From NCBI GenBank assembly GCA_963704455.1, contig OY969905.1:248001-312000 (forward strand): 64,000 nt of DNA. Reading direction: 5' to 3'. The translations under genes were made by a program, and so were the position numbers. Position 1 is the stretch's first letter; each line of letters starts with the position of its first letter. A model generated the notes under the pieces. It did not search any database. It saw nothing but the letters and a program-made list of their open reading frames with translations, and was not told the DNA's origin. Positions 34,012 through 42,578 of the stretch are shown piece by piece. This DNA is from DASTCZ01 sp963704455. GTDB lineage: Bacteria; Acidobacteriota; Terriglobia; Acidiferrales; UBA7541.

Positions 34012-36980
34012 ACGCCGCTCTTCCCGTTCGCGCCCTTGCCGCCATTTGTGGAATTGTTTTTGTGGCCGTTCGCCAGCATGCGCGCCAAGTATTTCCCCGT
34101 GTGCGACTGCGCGTTCCGGGCCACTTGCTCCGGCGTTCCTGTGGCGACCACGCGCCCGCCCTTGTCTCCGCCTTCGGGCCCCAGATCAATCACCCAATCG
34201 GCGGACTTAATCATGTCCAGGTTGTGTTCGATCACCAGCACGGAAGCGCCGCCTTCCAACAGTTTGCGGAATGCCGCGAGCAATTTCTGAATGTCATCGA
34301 AGTGCAGCCCTGTTGTCGGCTCATCGAAAATGTAAAGGAAACCGGTGACGTCCTGCTGCGTGAGATGCGCTGCCAGCTTCAGGCGTTGCGCCTCACCACC
34401 CGAGAGCGTCGTCGCGGATTGTCCCAGCCGCAAATATCCGAGCCCGACCTCCTCCAGAATTTTCAGCCTTGAAATCACTTTTGGCACGCCTTCAAAAAAC
34501 GCAATCGCCTCGCGCACCGTTAACTGCAGCACCTCGTGGATGTTCTTCTCTTGAAATTTCACTTCCAGCACGGACGATTTGAACCGCGTCCCTTTGCACT
34601 CATCGCAAATCAGTTCTATGTCGGCGAGAAATTGCATCTCCACCGTCACCGTTCCGTCGCCCTCGCACAGATCGCAGCGCCCGCCCGGAATATTGAACGA
34701 AAAATGTCCGGGCGAAAATCCGCGCCGCTTCGCGTCCGGCGTGCTCGCGAACACCTCTCGAATTCCATCGAATGCCTTCATATAGGTTGCCGGGTTCGAT
34801 CGCGGCGTCCTGCCAATCGGCGATTGGTCCACCACCACCGCCTCCGTAATTTGCGCGTCGCCTTCAATCCGGTCGCACACGTCTTTGAAACGCTGCCCCG
34901 TTTTCTTCGCCTGCAGCGCCTTGAACAGCACGTCGTACACCAGCGTGGATTTTCCCGAGCCGGAAACTCCGGTGATTGCGGTCATCGTTCCGAGCGGAAT
35001 CATCAGGTCAATGTTTTGTAAATTGTGCGCGTGTGCGCCGAAAATTCGCAGGAACCGCCCGTTCGGGCGCCGCCGCAGAGCAGGCAAGGGAATCCGCGCT
35101 TCACCCGTCAAATAACGCGCGGTAATGGAATTCGGATCGCTATACAAATCTTCACGCGGCCCGGCGAAAAGAATCCGCCCGCCGAATTCGCCCGCGCCCG
35201 GCCCCAAATCCAGAATGTAATCCGCCGCCTGAATCGTGTCCGGGTCATGTTCCACCACCAGGATTGTGTTTCCGAGATCGCGGAGCGACTCCAGAATGCG
35301 AATCAGACGATTTGTATCGCGCGGGTGCAGTCCAATCGAAGGCTCGTCAAGAACATACAACGCGCCGACAAGTTGAGACCCGAGCGATGTCGCAAGCTGA
35401 ATCCGCTGCGCCTCGCCGCCGGAAAGAGTGGAAGTCAACCGGTCGAGTGTCAGATACTCCAGCCCCACTTCGTCGAGATACTTCAGCCTCCGGCGGATTT
35501 CTTCGAGCACCTTGTCCGCGATTTTTGCCTGCATCTCGCCAAGGGCGAGCGAACCAAAGAACTCGCGCGCCTGCGTCACGCTCAGCGCACACACTTCTGT
35601 AATCGCTTTCCCCTGAATCTTCACCGCGCGCGCTTCCGCCCGCAGTCGCGTCCCGCTGCAATCCGGACAAACTGCGTACCCGCGGTATCTGCTCAGGAAA
35701 ACACGGATGTGCAATTTGTACTTCTTGCGTTCCAGCCAGTTGAAAAAGCCTTTGACGCCCGGATACCCAGCCTTGGAATCGCCATCGAGAATAAGCGCCC
35801 GGTGTTCGGTGGAAAGATTGCGAAACGGCACGTCCGTCGGAATTCCCTTGGAGCGGGCATACTTGACCATTTCCTGTTGCAAGCTGCGATATTTTGGTTT
35901 TGTCCAGGGCTCAATCGGGCTGGCGTCGAGCGGCTTGCTCGTGTCCGGAATCACAAGGTTCAAATCGAAATCAATCGTGTTGCCGAATCCCTGGCAGCGC
36001 GGGCACGCGCCCGCCGGATTGTTGAACGAAAAAAGCCGTGGCTCCGGCTCTTGATAGACAGCCCCGCAATTCTTGCACTCGAAGCGCTCGTTAAACGTCA
36101 GCCGCTCGGGCGTTTTGGTCTTCGCGGCGGATTCATCTCGCGCGAATTCCAGGATCGCCTCGCCGCCGCCCTCGCGGTAGCAGATCTCGATTGAGTCCAC
36201 CAGCCGCGCGCGAGAGTCCGGCGAAATCGAAAGCCGGTCCACCAGCACAAACGCCGGCTTTGCGAAATCAATTTCCAGCAATGTCTCGGGCGCGGAAAAT
36301 TCAAACACTCGCTCATCCTGATAGAGCCGGTTGAACCCGCGCTTCTGCAAATCCGAAAGAGACTGCTTCACCGCGTCGCTTGATGGCTTGGCGGGTTTTC
36401 GCGTTCCCGGTTTTCGCGGCGCATCCGGAAGTCGCAGCTTGTACAGCGCCGAAAACCGCCGCCCCGCTGGAAGCGCCAGCACGCGCGCCGCGATTTCGTC
36501 CATCGAGTCGCGCCGCACCGTGGCGCCGCAGTTCGTACAAATCGTCACGCCCGCGCGCGCGTAGAGCAACCTCAGGTAATCGTAAACCTCCGTCGCCGTC
36601 GCCACTGTTGAACGCGGATTCCGCGTCGAGTTCTTCTGGCGGATCGCGATGGCCGGCGCAATGCCGGTGATTTCGTCCACGTCGGGCTTCTCAATGCGCT
36701 CGAGGAATTGCCGCGCGTAAGCCGAAAGCGACTCGATGTACCGCCGCTGCCCTTCGGCATAAATCGTGTCAAACGCCAGGCTCGATTTCCCCGAACCGGA
36801 AACACCCGTCACCACCGTGATTGCGTTGTGCGGAATTTCAAAACTGATGTTCTTCAGGTTGTGAACGCGCGCCCCGCGCACACTGATGACTTCGCGCTCT
36901 TCCGTCGCCGCGCCCGTCTTCTTCGATGTGGTTGTAATCGCCGGCAAGGAGCAGGTCTCCCTGTGCGGCTCCTGCCGCAC
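34008..36980 (-). CDS. uvrA: UvrABC excinuclease subunit A
   Basis: Damage-recognition ATPase of nucleotide-excision repair, about 990 residues. Two ABC modules: Walker A GVSGSGKSSLAFDTIYAEG (first) and GVSGSGKSTLVYDVL (second), signatures LSGGEAQRIQLA and LSGGEAQRLKLA, Walker B LYVLDEPSIGLHPRD and LYIFDEPTTGLHFDD. Zinc modules CKNCGAVYQ...CPRC and CDLCEGDG...CDEC are intact. The first 31 residues are non-conserved. Start is GTG 36980, inside a hairpin; TTG 36947, with GGGAG upstream, is a good alternative. Heads a five-gene leftward operon. Confidence 0.96.
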   Translation of the reverse strand: MRQEPHRETCSLPAITTTSKKTGAATEEREVISVRGARVHNLKNISFEIPHNAITVVTGVSGSGKSSLAFDTIYAEGQRRYIESLSAYARQFLERIEKPDVDEITGIAPAIAIRQKNSTRNPRSTVATATEVYDYLRLLYARAGVTICTNCGATVRRDSMDEIAARVLALPAGRRFSALYKLRLPDAPRKPGTRKPAKPSSDAVKQSLSDLQKRGFNRLYQDERVFEFSAPETLLEIDFAKPAFVLVDRLSISPDSRARLVDSIEICYREGGGEAILEFARDESAAKTKTPERLTFNERFECKNCGAVYQEPEPRLFSFNNPAGACPRCQGFGNTIDFDLNLVIPDTSKPLDASPIEPWTKPKYRSLQQEMVKYARSKGIPTDVPFRNLSTEHRALILDGDSKAGYPGVKGFFNWLERKKYKLHIRVFLSRYRGYAVCPDCSGTRLRAEARAVKIQGKAITEVCALSVTQAREFFGSLALGEMQAKIADKVLEEIRRRLKYLDEVGLEYLTLDRLTSTLSGGEAQRIQLATSLGSQLVGALYVLDEPSIGLHPRDTNRLIRILESLRDLGNTILVVEHDPDTIQAADYILDLGPGAGEFGGRILFAGPREDLYSDPNSITARYLTGEARIPLPALRRRPNGRFLRIFGAHAHNLQNIDLMIPLGTMTAITGVSGSGKSTLVYDVLFKALQAKKTGQRFKDVCDRIEGDAQITEAVVVDQSPIGRTPRSNPATYMKAFDGIREVFASTPDAKRRGFSPGHFSFNIPGGRCDLCEGDGTVTVEMQFLADIELICDECKGTRFKSSVLEVKFQEKNIHEVLQLTVREAIAFFEGVPKVISRLKILEEVGLGYLRLGQSATTLSGGEAQRLKLAAHLTQQDVTGFLYIFDEPTTGLHFDDIQKLLAAFRKLLEGGASVLVIEHNLDMIKSADWVIDLGPEGGDKGGRVVATGTPEQVARNAQSHTGKYLARMLANGHKNNSTNGGKGANGKSGV

Positions 36981-36982
36981 AG
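36961..36982 (-). promoter_or_regulatory. Hairpin covering the uvrA GTG start
   Basis: A perfect 9-bp inverted repeat (CTGTGCGGC and GCCGCACAG) with a 4-nt loop. The GTG start of the longest uvrA frame lies in the stem and an AGGAG sequence in the loop and following stem. It could mask initiation in the mRNA, or favour the downstream TTG. Confidence 0.5.
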
Positions 36983-36993
36983 CTAAACTCTAA

Positions 36994-37021
36994 ATTATAC
37001 GTCTTGTTGCAAGCCCCGCAA
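36994..37021 (-). promoter_or_regulatory. uvrA operon promoter
   Basis: On the minus strand, TTGCGG (37021-37016), 16-bp spacer and a perfect TATAAT (36999-36994), 13 bp upstream of the GTG codon. No clear LexA-type palindrome overlaps it. The rest of the 175-bp gap is AT-richer with repeated CTGAAnATTA words. Confidence 0.5.
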
Positions 37022-37155
37022 AATCTGGAAATTTACGCTGAAAATTAGCGCGGGCGAATTGCTCCCAGGGAAGGGGATCCGCAAACCTGAAATGTAGGTC
37101 TTGAAATTAGCCCTGAAGATTAAATCTGAAGACAATTTCAACGCGCAGGAATCAA

Positions 37156-38109
37156 TTATTGCTCTTGAATCAGCCGTATCTCTCCCACTCCGCCCTCAAT
37201 GTTCATCCGGATTGTGATCGGAGATTTTCCGTACGCGTCATTCACGTAATAGCCGCCTTCTTTCCTCAACCCTTCTGTGTCAACTGACCCGATGCCGCCC
37301 TCCGCGCGCACCTGCACGCCCACCTCTTTCGGCAAACGAATCGTCGCGCTCCCGACGCCGCCCTGAATATCAGCCATCAGATTTCTTTTCCGGTCGCCCG
37401 TCAAATTCACATTGATTTCGCCCGCGCCCATTTCAATTCGCAGCCGCGACAAATCCACTTGCTGCAGATTCAAATCGCCCTGTCCCGCGCCCATCTGAAT
37501 TTCCAGTTCCATTGGCAAGTCGCCAAACTTGAGAGTCCACTCGTCATGCGTGTTCCCGATGTGTATTCCGCCTCTTTCATGCTGGGTGATGTCAAGCCGC
37601 CCGCTCGTCCCGGAAACGTTATAGCTAACGTTGGGTTGGTCCATGTCGTCTGAAAAAGTGAAATCAGCGTTCAGAAGTTGGTCAGACCCTCCGTCAATCG
37701 TCAACTCGCCCGCGGGGATATTGATTTTTGCCACCACGGATTCCGCGCCCTGCTTTTTCAACTCTTGCGCGACATGGTTCGCGCTCCCTGACCCAACGAT
37801 ATGATCCGAGAATCGGAACGGGTGCGCGCCCCGCGCAAAAATCGCAAACAACCCCACTAGCACCAGCAGCGCGATCGCGGATCCTGAAATCACGCTACTC
37901 CGGCCGCCCTGCGGACTATTTCTATTCATCAAATGGTCCAGAAGTTTTCCCAGGCCGATAAAAATCAAGATGAACGGCCAATAGAGGTCCAGGGCGCGCC
38001 ACGGATCGAAATCCGGCCGCCGGATCATCACCAGCAGCACCACGCCCAGTGCGATCAAGACAATTGCAAATCCCAGATTGTTGCGTCGTGGTCTTGGGTC
38101 CGTCGCCAT
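37156..38109 (-). CDS. LiaF-like membrane protein (DUF5668/adhesin-like beta domain)
   Basis: 317 residues. Four hydrophobic segments in the first 95 residues (LGFAIVLIALGVVLLVMI, LYWPFILIFIGLGKLL, VISGSAIALLVLVGLFAIFA) form a DUF5668-type membrane domain; the remainder (about 120-317) is a beta-solenoid-like domain with repeated GAG(E/Q) and GGVG turns (IEMGAGEINVNLTG, DIQGGVGSATIRLP, MNIEGGVGEIRLIQ) as in LiaF/DUF2154 cell-wall-stress proteins. No LiaRS-type two-component genes adjoin it. Role in envelope-stress sensing is inference. Confidence 0.82.
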   Translation of the reverse strand: MATDPRPRRNNLGFAIVLIALGVVLLVMIRRPDFDPWRALDLYWPFILIFIGLGKLLDHLMNRNSPQGGRSSVISGSAIALLVLVGLFAIFARGAHPFRFSDHIVGSGSANHVAQELKKQGAESVVAKINIPAGELTIDGGSDQLLNADFTFSDDMDQPNVSYNVSGTSGRLDITQHERGGIHIGNTHDEWTLKFGDLPMELEIQMGAGQGDLNLQQVDLSRLRIEMGAGEINVNLTGDRKRNLMADIQGGVGSATIRLPKEVGVQVRAEGGIGSVDTEGLRKEGGYYVNDAYGKSPITIRMNIEGGVGEIRLIQEQ

Positions 38110-38271
38110 GTGGCCCCCCTCTGCCTATATGATACGGGCAATTCGAATGGAAAGTTCCGTAAGCATGCTAAAACTACGGCAACCCGTTCAGCTCATTGCA
38201 GTTGAACATGTTTCGGAGGAATGTCCATTCGAATTCCACTTTATCCAATCCTGTGTGGATTCTACCCAAAA

Positions 38272-38287
38272 TGTTTCACGTGAAACA
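38272..38287. other. parS centromere site 1
   Basis: TGTTTCACGTGAAACA, an exact match to the ParB-binding parS consensus; flanking bases extend it to a perfect 26-bp palindrome (38267-38292). ParB nucleates here and spreads for chromosome segregation. parA and parB themselves are not in the window. Confidence 0.92.
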
Positions 38288-38311
38288 TTTTGCACCACGA
38301 TGAGATCAAAT

Positions 38312-38327
38312 TGTTTCACGTGAAACA
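38312..38327. other. parS centromere site 2
   Basis: A second exact TGTTTCACGTGAAACA, 40 bp centre to centre from the first (about four helical turns, so on the same DNA face). Unlike site 1 the flanks are not palindromic. Confidence 0.92.
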
Positions 38328-38432
38328 TTCTCGTCCTATGGCCCGGAAATTATGTTTATTACGCCCAGGCTCATGGGGCATCGGTTTTTCGCGTTATGGT
38401 AGAGTGGGTTTTCTAAGTCGAGGATACAAACC

Positions 38433-39611
38433 GTGGCTCATTTTTCCCGCGTAATCTGGATCGTTCTCGATAGCGTCGGCATCGGCGAGCTTCCCGACGC
38501 CGCCGATTACGGCGACGTTGGCCGCACCACTCTCGGCCACATCGCCGAATCGCGTCCGCTGCGGCTGCCAAATCTTGTGCGCCTCGGCCTCGCAAATATC
38601 GCGCCGCTCGCGCACCTCGATCCGCCCGGCGCGCCAATCGGCTGCTTCGGAAAAGGCGCGACGCATTCGCCCGGTAAAGACACAACCACGGGCCACTGGG
38701 AAATGGCGGGCATCTGGCTCGCTCAGGCGTTTCCGGTTTACAAGCATGGTTTCCCGCCGGAAATTATGCAGCCATTTGAAAAAGCCATCGGCCGCAAAAC
38801 GCTCGGCAACAAGCCCGCCTCCGGCACGGAAATTATCAAGGAGCTGGGCGAAGAGCACATGCGCACCGGCTACCCAATCGTTTACACATCGGGCGACAGC
38901 GTTTTCCAAATTGCCGCCCACGAAGACGTGATTCCCATCGCCGAGCTTTACCGCATGTGCGAAATCGCGCGGAAGTTGCTCGATGGCCCGAACAAAGTCG
39001 GCCGCGTGATCGCGCGCCCGTTCACCGGCACGCCCGGGATTTTCCGGCGCACCGAGCGCCGACACGATTACGCCGTCGAGCCGCCGAAGCCGATGCTGCT
39101 TGATGTTCTGAAGGACCGCGGCGTGCCGATATTCGGCGTCGGAAAAATTCACGACATCTACAACGGCCGCGGAGTGGAGAACTACGTCACGACAAAGAAC
39201 AACGCTGATGGAATGGAAAAAATCACAGCCGCGCTCGCCGCGCAATCACGCGGGCTCATCTTCGCCAATCTCGTGGACTTCGACATGCTCTACGGCCATC
39301 GGAAAGACGTGGAAGGTTTTGTGAAATCGCTGGAGGAATTCGATGGGCTTCTCGGCGCAATGCTTCCCAAACTCGCGCCGTCGGATCTGCTGATGATCAC
39401 CGCCGACCACGGATGCGATCCCGACCCGCGCTGGGAGACCACGGATCATTCGCGCGAATACGTTCCCATCGTCACGTACAGTTCGGGCGGCCGCAAAGGG
39501 GTCGCGCTTGGCACGCGCGCAACCCTCGCCGACATGGGTCAGACCATCGCCGACAATTTCGGCGGCGTCATTCCCCACGGCGCAAGCTTCCTCAACGCTA
39601 TTGCGACTTAA
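38433..39611 (+). CDS. deoB: Phosphopentomutase
   Basis: Interconverts (deoxy)ribose 1-phosphate and 5-phosphate, linking nucleoside phosphorolysis to DeoC and RpiB. 392 residues of the alkaline-phosphatase superfamily. VIWIVLDSVGIGELPDA gives the first metal Asp, GKDTTTGHWEMAG the phosphothreonine loop (Thr in DTTTGH), and DYVNFD-like ANLVDFDMLYGHR and ITADHGCDPDPRWETTDHSR the other metal ligands. Start GTG 38433 with GAGGA upstream. Stands alone, 36 kb from rpiB-deoC. Confidence 0.95.
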   Translation: MAHFSRVIWIVLDSVGIGELPDAADYGDVGRTTLGHIAESRPLRLPNLVRLGLANIAPLAHLDPPGAPIGCFGKGATHSPGKDTTTGHWEMAGIWLAQAFPVYKHGFPPEIMQPFEKAIGRKTLGNKPASGTEIIKELGEEHMRTGYPIVYTSGDSVFQIAAHEDVIPIAELYRMCEIARKLLDGPNKVGRVIARPFTGTPGIFRRTERRHDYAVEPPKPMLLDVLKDRGVPIFGVGKIHDIYNGRGVENYVTTKNNADGMEKITAALAAQSRGLIFANLVDFDMLYGHRKDVEGFVKSLEEFDGLLGAMLPKLAPSDLLMITADHGCDPDPRWETTDHSREYVPIVTYSSGGRKGVALGTRATLADMGQTIADNFGGVIPHGASFLNAIAT

Positions 39612-39649
39612 CTGCGGCGCTTGTCGCGCCCTTCAGGTGTGAATCCAAC

Positions 39650-40273
39650 TCAATCGCTGTACATCACTGTGGTTGACGCAATGAAATCGTGAAGCGCCTG
39701 CTTTTTCTCCGTGAACCCCGCGATGATGTAACCAATCGCAAGTGGAATGAAATTGTTCAAAACTTTTCCGAAATACCGTCCAGTGGCGCGGCCGAACGAA
39801 ATCCGATTGCCGCTCATGTCCGTAACTTTCAGGTGCAATATCATTTTCCCCAGCGTGGCCTGCCGCTCGGAACTTTCCATCATGGCGTAATACAGCCAAT
39901 GGATCGCGGTGCTCAGGAGAACAAGCATGAAGACGAACGTGAGGAAAGCAGGAATAAACGCAATCAACCTCGACGCGAACTGATCCGGATCGCCGTTGAA
40001 AACCTCGTGAAAATGCGCCGCGGTTGTTCCTCCGACTACCGCGAGAATCATAAACGTAAGTAATGAGATCGGGACCGAAACAATCAAGCCATCAACAAGA
40101 AAGGCCACGAACCGGATCCAGAACCCGCCGTAGTGGATTCTCCGCAGAGGCGCGCCGCCTGATCCCGGCTGCGCCGCGTAGGCCGCCGGCGAGGCGGATG
40201 ACATCGGGCGTCCGCACTTCGGGCAAAATCTGTCTGTGTCAGAAGCCTGCGCACCGCATATGCTGCAAAACAT
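39650..40273 (-). CDS. RDD-family membrane protein with N-terminal zinc ribbon
   Basis: 207 residues. MFCSICGAQASDTDRFCPKC is a CxxC...CxxC zinc ribbon; after a flexible linker comes an RDD domain (about 65-200) with the characteristic start GGFWIRFVAFLVDGLI and membrane segments SLLTFMILAVVGG and AFLTFVFMLVLLSTAIHWLY, and a late VTDMSGNRISFGRATGRYFG. GGAGGAAAGCC immediately upstream fixes ATG 40273. Transport function (RDD proteins have been linked to Na+/H+ exchange) is not established here. Confidence 0.88.
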   Translation of the reverse strand: MFCSICGAQASDTDRFCPKCGRPMSSASPAAYAAQPGSGGAPLRRIHYGGFWIRFVAFLVDGLIVSVPISLLTFMILAVVGGTTAAHFHEVFNGDPDQFASRLIAFIPAFLTFVFMLVLLSTAIHWLYYAMMESSERQATLGKMILHLKVTDMSGNRISFGRATGRYFGKVLNNFIPLAIGYIIAGFTEKKQALHDFIASTTVMYSD

Positions 40274-40434
40274 TGGCTTTCCTCCGTGCCGCCCTCGCCA
40301 CTCTTCGCAGGGCTGGCCGATTGTGCGCGCATCGTACTCGCCGCGGCGCTCAACCGTCAATTCAATTAGGTTTCTTCTGGAGGATTATTTAGGAATGGAG
40401 AAAAAGAAAAGCGCATGCGGACCAACCTTGCGCC

Positions 40435-41433
40435 TCAATTGCTGCTCTTAACGCCCGAAATCTTCGCGTAATATCCCGGCCGCGTTCGCACGGTGAGTTT
40501 GCCGCTGTTGTGCGGAAAATTTGCTTCCACCTGCACGGTGCGGAACGTTCCGTCCAATTTTATGTTCGTGGGGTAATACGCCAGCGTGTACTGGTTGCGG
40601 ATGTCGTGCGCGATCTGTTTGCAGATTTCCTCCGTGTCGGTCACTTCTTCGGGGAAGTAGGCCAGCCCGCCCGACGCAGCCGTAATATCCTCGAGCGCTT
40701 TGCGCGCGTGCCGCACCGTCGAGCCCTTCTCATCTTTCGCGAAGACTCCGACCGCATAAATCAAAACGTCCGAGTGCTGCACTTCCTGGATGGCGTTCGC
40801 CAGGTTGCTGCGGCTCGCGGTGTCCTGCCCGTCGGTCACCACCAGCAGCACTCTTTTGTCCTTGTGCGCTTTTTTCAAGTGGTCCAGCGAGCCGATAATC
40901 GCGTCGTAGAGTGCGGTGCTTCCGCGCGCGTCAATTTTTTCCAGCGCGTCCTTCATGTCCTTGACGTCGCTGGTGAAATCTCCCTGCGTATCAATATAAA
41001 AGTCGTCGTTGAAGTTGACGACGAACGCTTCGTCTTTCGGGTTGCTCGACTCAACGAAGGTCAGCGCCGCGGCGTTCACCTTCGCGCGTTTTTCGTGCAT
41101 GCTGCCGCTGTTGTCAATCACCAGACCCACGCTCACCGGCATGTCTTCCTGTTTGGCGACGCGGAGTTGCTGCTCGATTTTGTCCTCGAATGCGTGGAAT
41201 GAATCCGGCGGCAGGTCGTTGATGAAGGTCCCATGCTTGTCGATCACCACTGCGTGGAGCACGACCATGTCCACGGTCGTAGTCAGGTGCGCTTTTTCCT
41301 TTGAAGGCGGGGGAGGAGGAACCTGACCCAGTTGTTGCGCGCGCGCGCCGCCCGTCCACACGCACGCCGCTGCAACGATCATCAGCGCCGCGCTTAGCGC
41401 CATGAACCGGACGAGCTTTGTTTTCGCTTTCAT
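40435..41433 (-). CDS. VWFA-related Acidobacterial domain protein
   Basis: 332 residues, secreted: signal peptide MKAKTKLVRFMALSAALMIV... to about 33. A von Willebrand A domain follows (about 98-290) with an intact metal-ion-dependent adhesion site DNSGSMHEKR, a Thr position in GSTALYDAI and Asp in VTDGQDTASR. A short N-terminal beta domain (DMVVLHAVVIDKHGTFINDL) and C-terminal FRTVQVEANFP...RTRPGYYA strand complete the family pattern. Last of three tandem homologues. Role unknown; probably metal-dependent protein or matrix binding outside the cell. Confidence 0.88.
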   Translation of the reverse strand: MKAKTKLVRFMALSAALMIVAAACVWTGGARAQQLGQVPPPPPSKEKAHLTTTVDMVVLHAVVIDKHGTFINDLPPDSFHAFEDKIEQQLRVAKQEDMPVSVGLVIDNSGSMHEKRAKVNAAALTFVESSNPKDEAFVVNFNDDFYIDTQGDFTSDVKDMKDALEKIDARGSTALYDAIIGSLDHLKKAHKDKRVLLVVTDGQDTASRSNLANAIQEVQHSDVLIYAVGVFAKDEKGSTVRHARKALEDITAASGGLAYFPEEVTDTEEICKQIAHDIRNQYTLAYYPTNIKLDGTFRTVQVEANFPHNSGKLTVRTRPGYYAKISGVKSSN

Positions 41434-41626
41434 TGTTTCAGCTTAGAGAGCCAACCTCGATTGCTTCCTGCCTTATTTTCCCGCAACTCCAAAATCTCAG
41501 AGTCCCATGTTACATGAATCGGCTTTGCCCATTATCGCCTTCACCCAATAGGATGAGCAATGCCTTGTTTGCGTTGTGTGCCGCCGATTTTCAACTGGCC
41601 TTCCGTACAGTGGATACCGGGCGCCT

Positions 41627-42550
41627 TTAATGGACTGGAATTGGCCCGTAATATCCATTCCGCGTGAAAACCTGCGCCGGATACAATTCGGTTGGCACGT
41701 CCACCTTTACCTTAAGAGTCCGCCAACGCCCGTCGCGTTTCCCATTTGAAGGATAGTAGCGGATGACGTACTGCGCGCGAAGATTTTCCGCCATCTTTGT
41801 TGCGGCGGCAGACAATCCATCAGGATTCGTAACCCTAACCATTTGCCCTCCGCCAGCTCTGCAAAGTCCTCCTAAGATGTCCGGCCATTGCTGTTCTTCC
41901 TCGGTTTTTCCATATCCCGGCAATCTAAATGCTTCAAGCCCATTGATCTGGATATCCGTTTGCCTGGCAAATTCAACAACCTCGGATTCCTTGTAGCGAC
42001 CTTTGTTTTCTTTTCCGTCCGAAACAATGACTAAGATTTTCCGTCTATTATGAGCTCTACCCATTTGGGTAAGACCAAGATAAACAGCGTCAAGGAGAGC
42101 TGTACCTCCTGCGGCGGATCTTTCGGCCAACCTCGCATTAAGTGTATCCGTGTCGGTGACTAATTCCACGTGCTGGTTGAAGTCAATCAAGAAAAATTCG
42201 TCTTCGGGATTGCTCGCTTTCAGAAATCGGATAGCGGCCTCGTTCTCGGAACGGACTGTATCGGTCATCCTCCCGTTTCGATCTATTACAATCCCAATGC
42301 TTATTGGCTCATCGTCGTGTTTCAAATAAATCACTTTTTGTTCAAGACCATCTTCCTTGACGTGAAATGACTCGGGCCGCAGGGCGTCAACTGGATTCCC
42401 GTTTTTGTCTACGACAGACAAATGCAACTCCGTGAATAGCAAGGGGAGAATCAGCGATTGCTTTGGGCTCTGTGCGCGCTCTTGCTGCGCGGCCACACCC
42501 TGCCCCGCCACGGGTGCCCACGCACACACCACCGCCACCCCAATTACCAT
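41627..42550 (-). CDS. VWFA-related Acidobacterial domain protein with altered MIDAS
   Basis: About 307 residues from ATG 42550 (signal-like MVIGVAVVCAWAPVAGQGVA); the frame is open further upstream into the neighbouring gene, and no Shine-Dalgarno marks the start. Domain plan as in the flanking copies (LHLSVVDKNGNPVDALRPES, then VWA, then WRTLKVKVDVP...RNGYYGP). The metal-site motif is VIDRNGRMTDT, lacking both serines of DxSxS, while GGTALLDAVYLG and VSDGKENKGR are kept. Base composition is AT-richer than its neighbours. Metal-dependent binding is therefore doubtful. Confidence 0.8.
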   Translation of the reverse strand: MVIGVAVVCAWAPVAGQGVAAQQERAQSPKQSLILPLLFTELHLSVVDKNGNPVDALRPESFHVKEDGLEQKVIYLKHDDEPISIGIVIDRNGRMTDTVRSENEAAIRFLKASNPEDEFFLIDFNQHVELVTDTDTLNARLAERSAAGGTALLDAVYLGLTQMGRAHNRRKILVIVSDGKENKGRYKESEVVEFARQTDIQINGLEAFRLPGYGKTEEEQQWPDILGGLCRAGGGQMVRVTNPDGLSAAATKMAENLRAQYVIRYYPSNGKRDGRWRTLKVKVDVPTELYPAQVFTRNGYYGPIPVH

Positions 42551-42578
42551 CGCGCTGAAAAGGAAGATGCGGCCCGGC

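Larger units (their letters stand above)
38110..38432. other. 323-bp intergenic region with two parS sites
   Basis: Separates the LiaF-like gene (leftward) from deoB (rightward). It holds two perfect parS sites (listed separately) and, just upstream, TTATCCAAT (38241-38249) and TGTGGATTC (38254-38262), each 7 of 9 matches to a DnaA box and facing each other. The deoB start has GAGGA 9 nt upstream. No RNA gene or ORF seen. Confidence 0.6.

Noticed and set aside
35025..36194. Long open frame (389 codons) on the plus strand opposite uvrA
   Set aside because: It is the antisense shadow of a GC-rich conserved gene; no motif, no ribosome-binding site, and UvrA coding is certain on the other strand.
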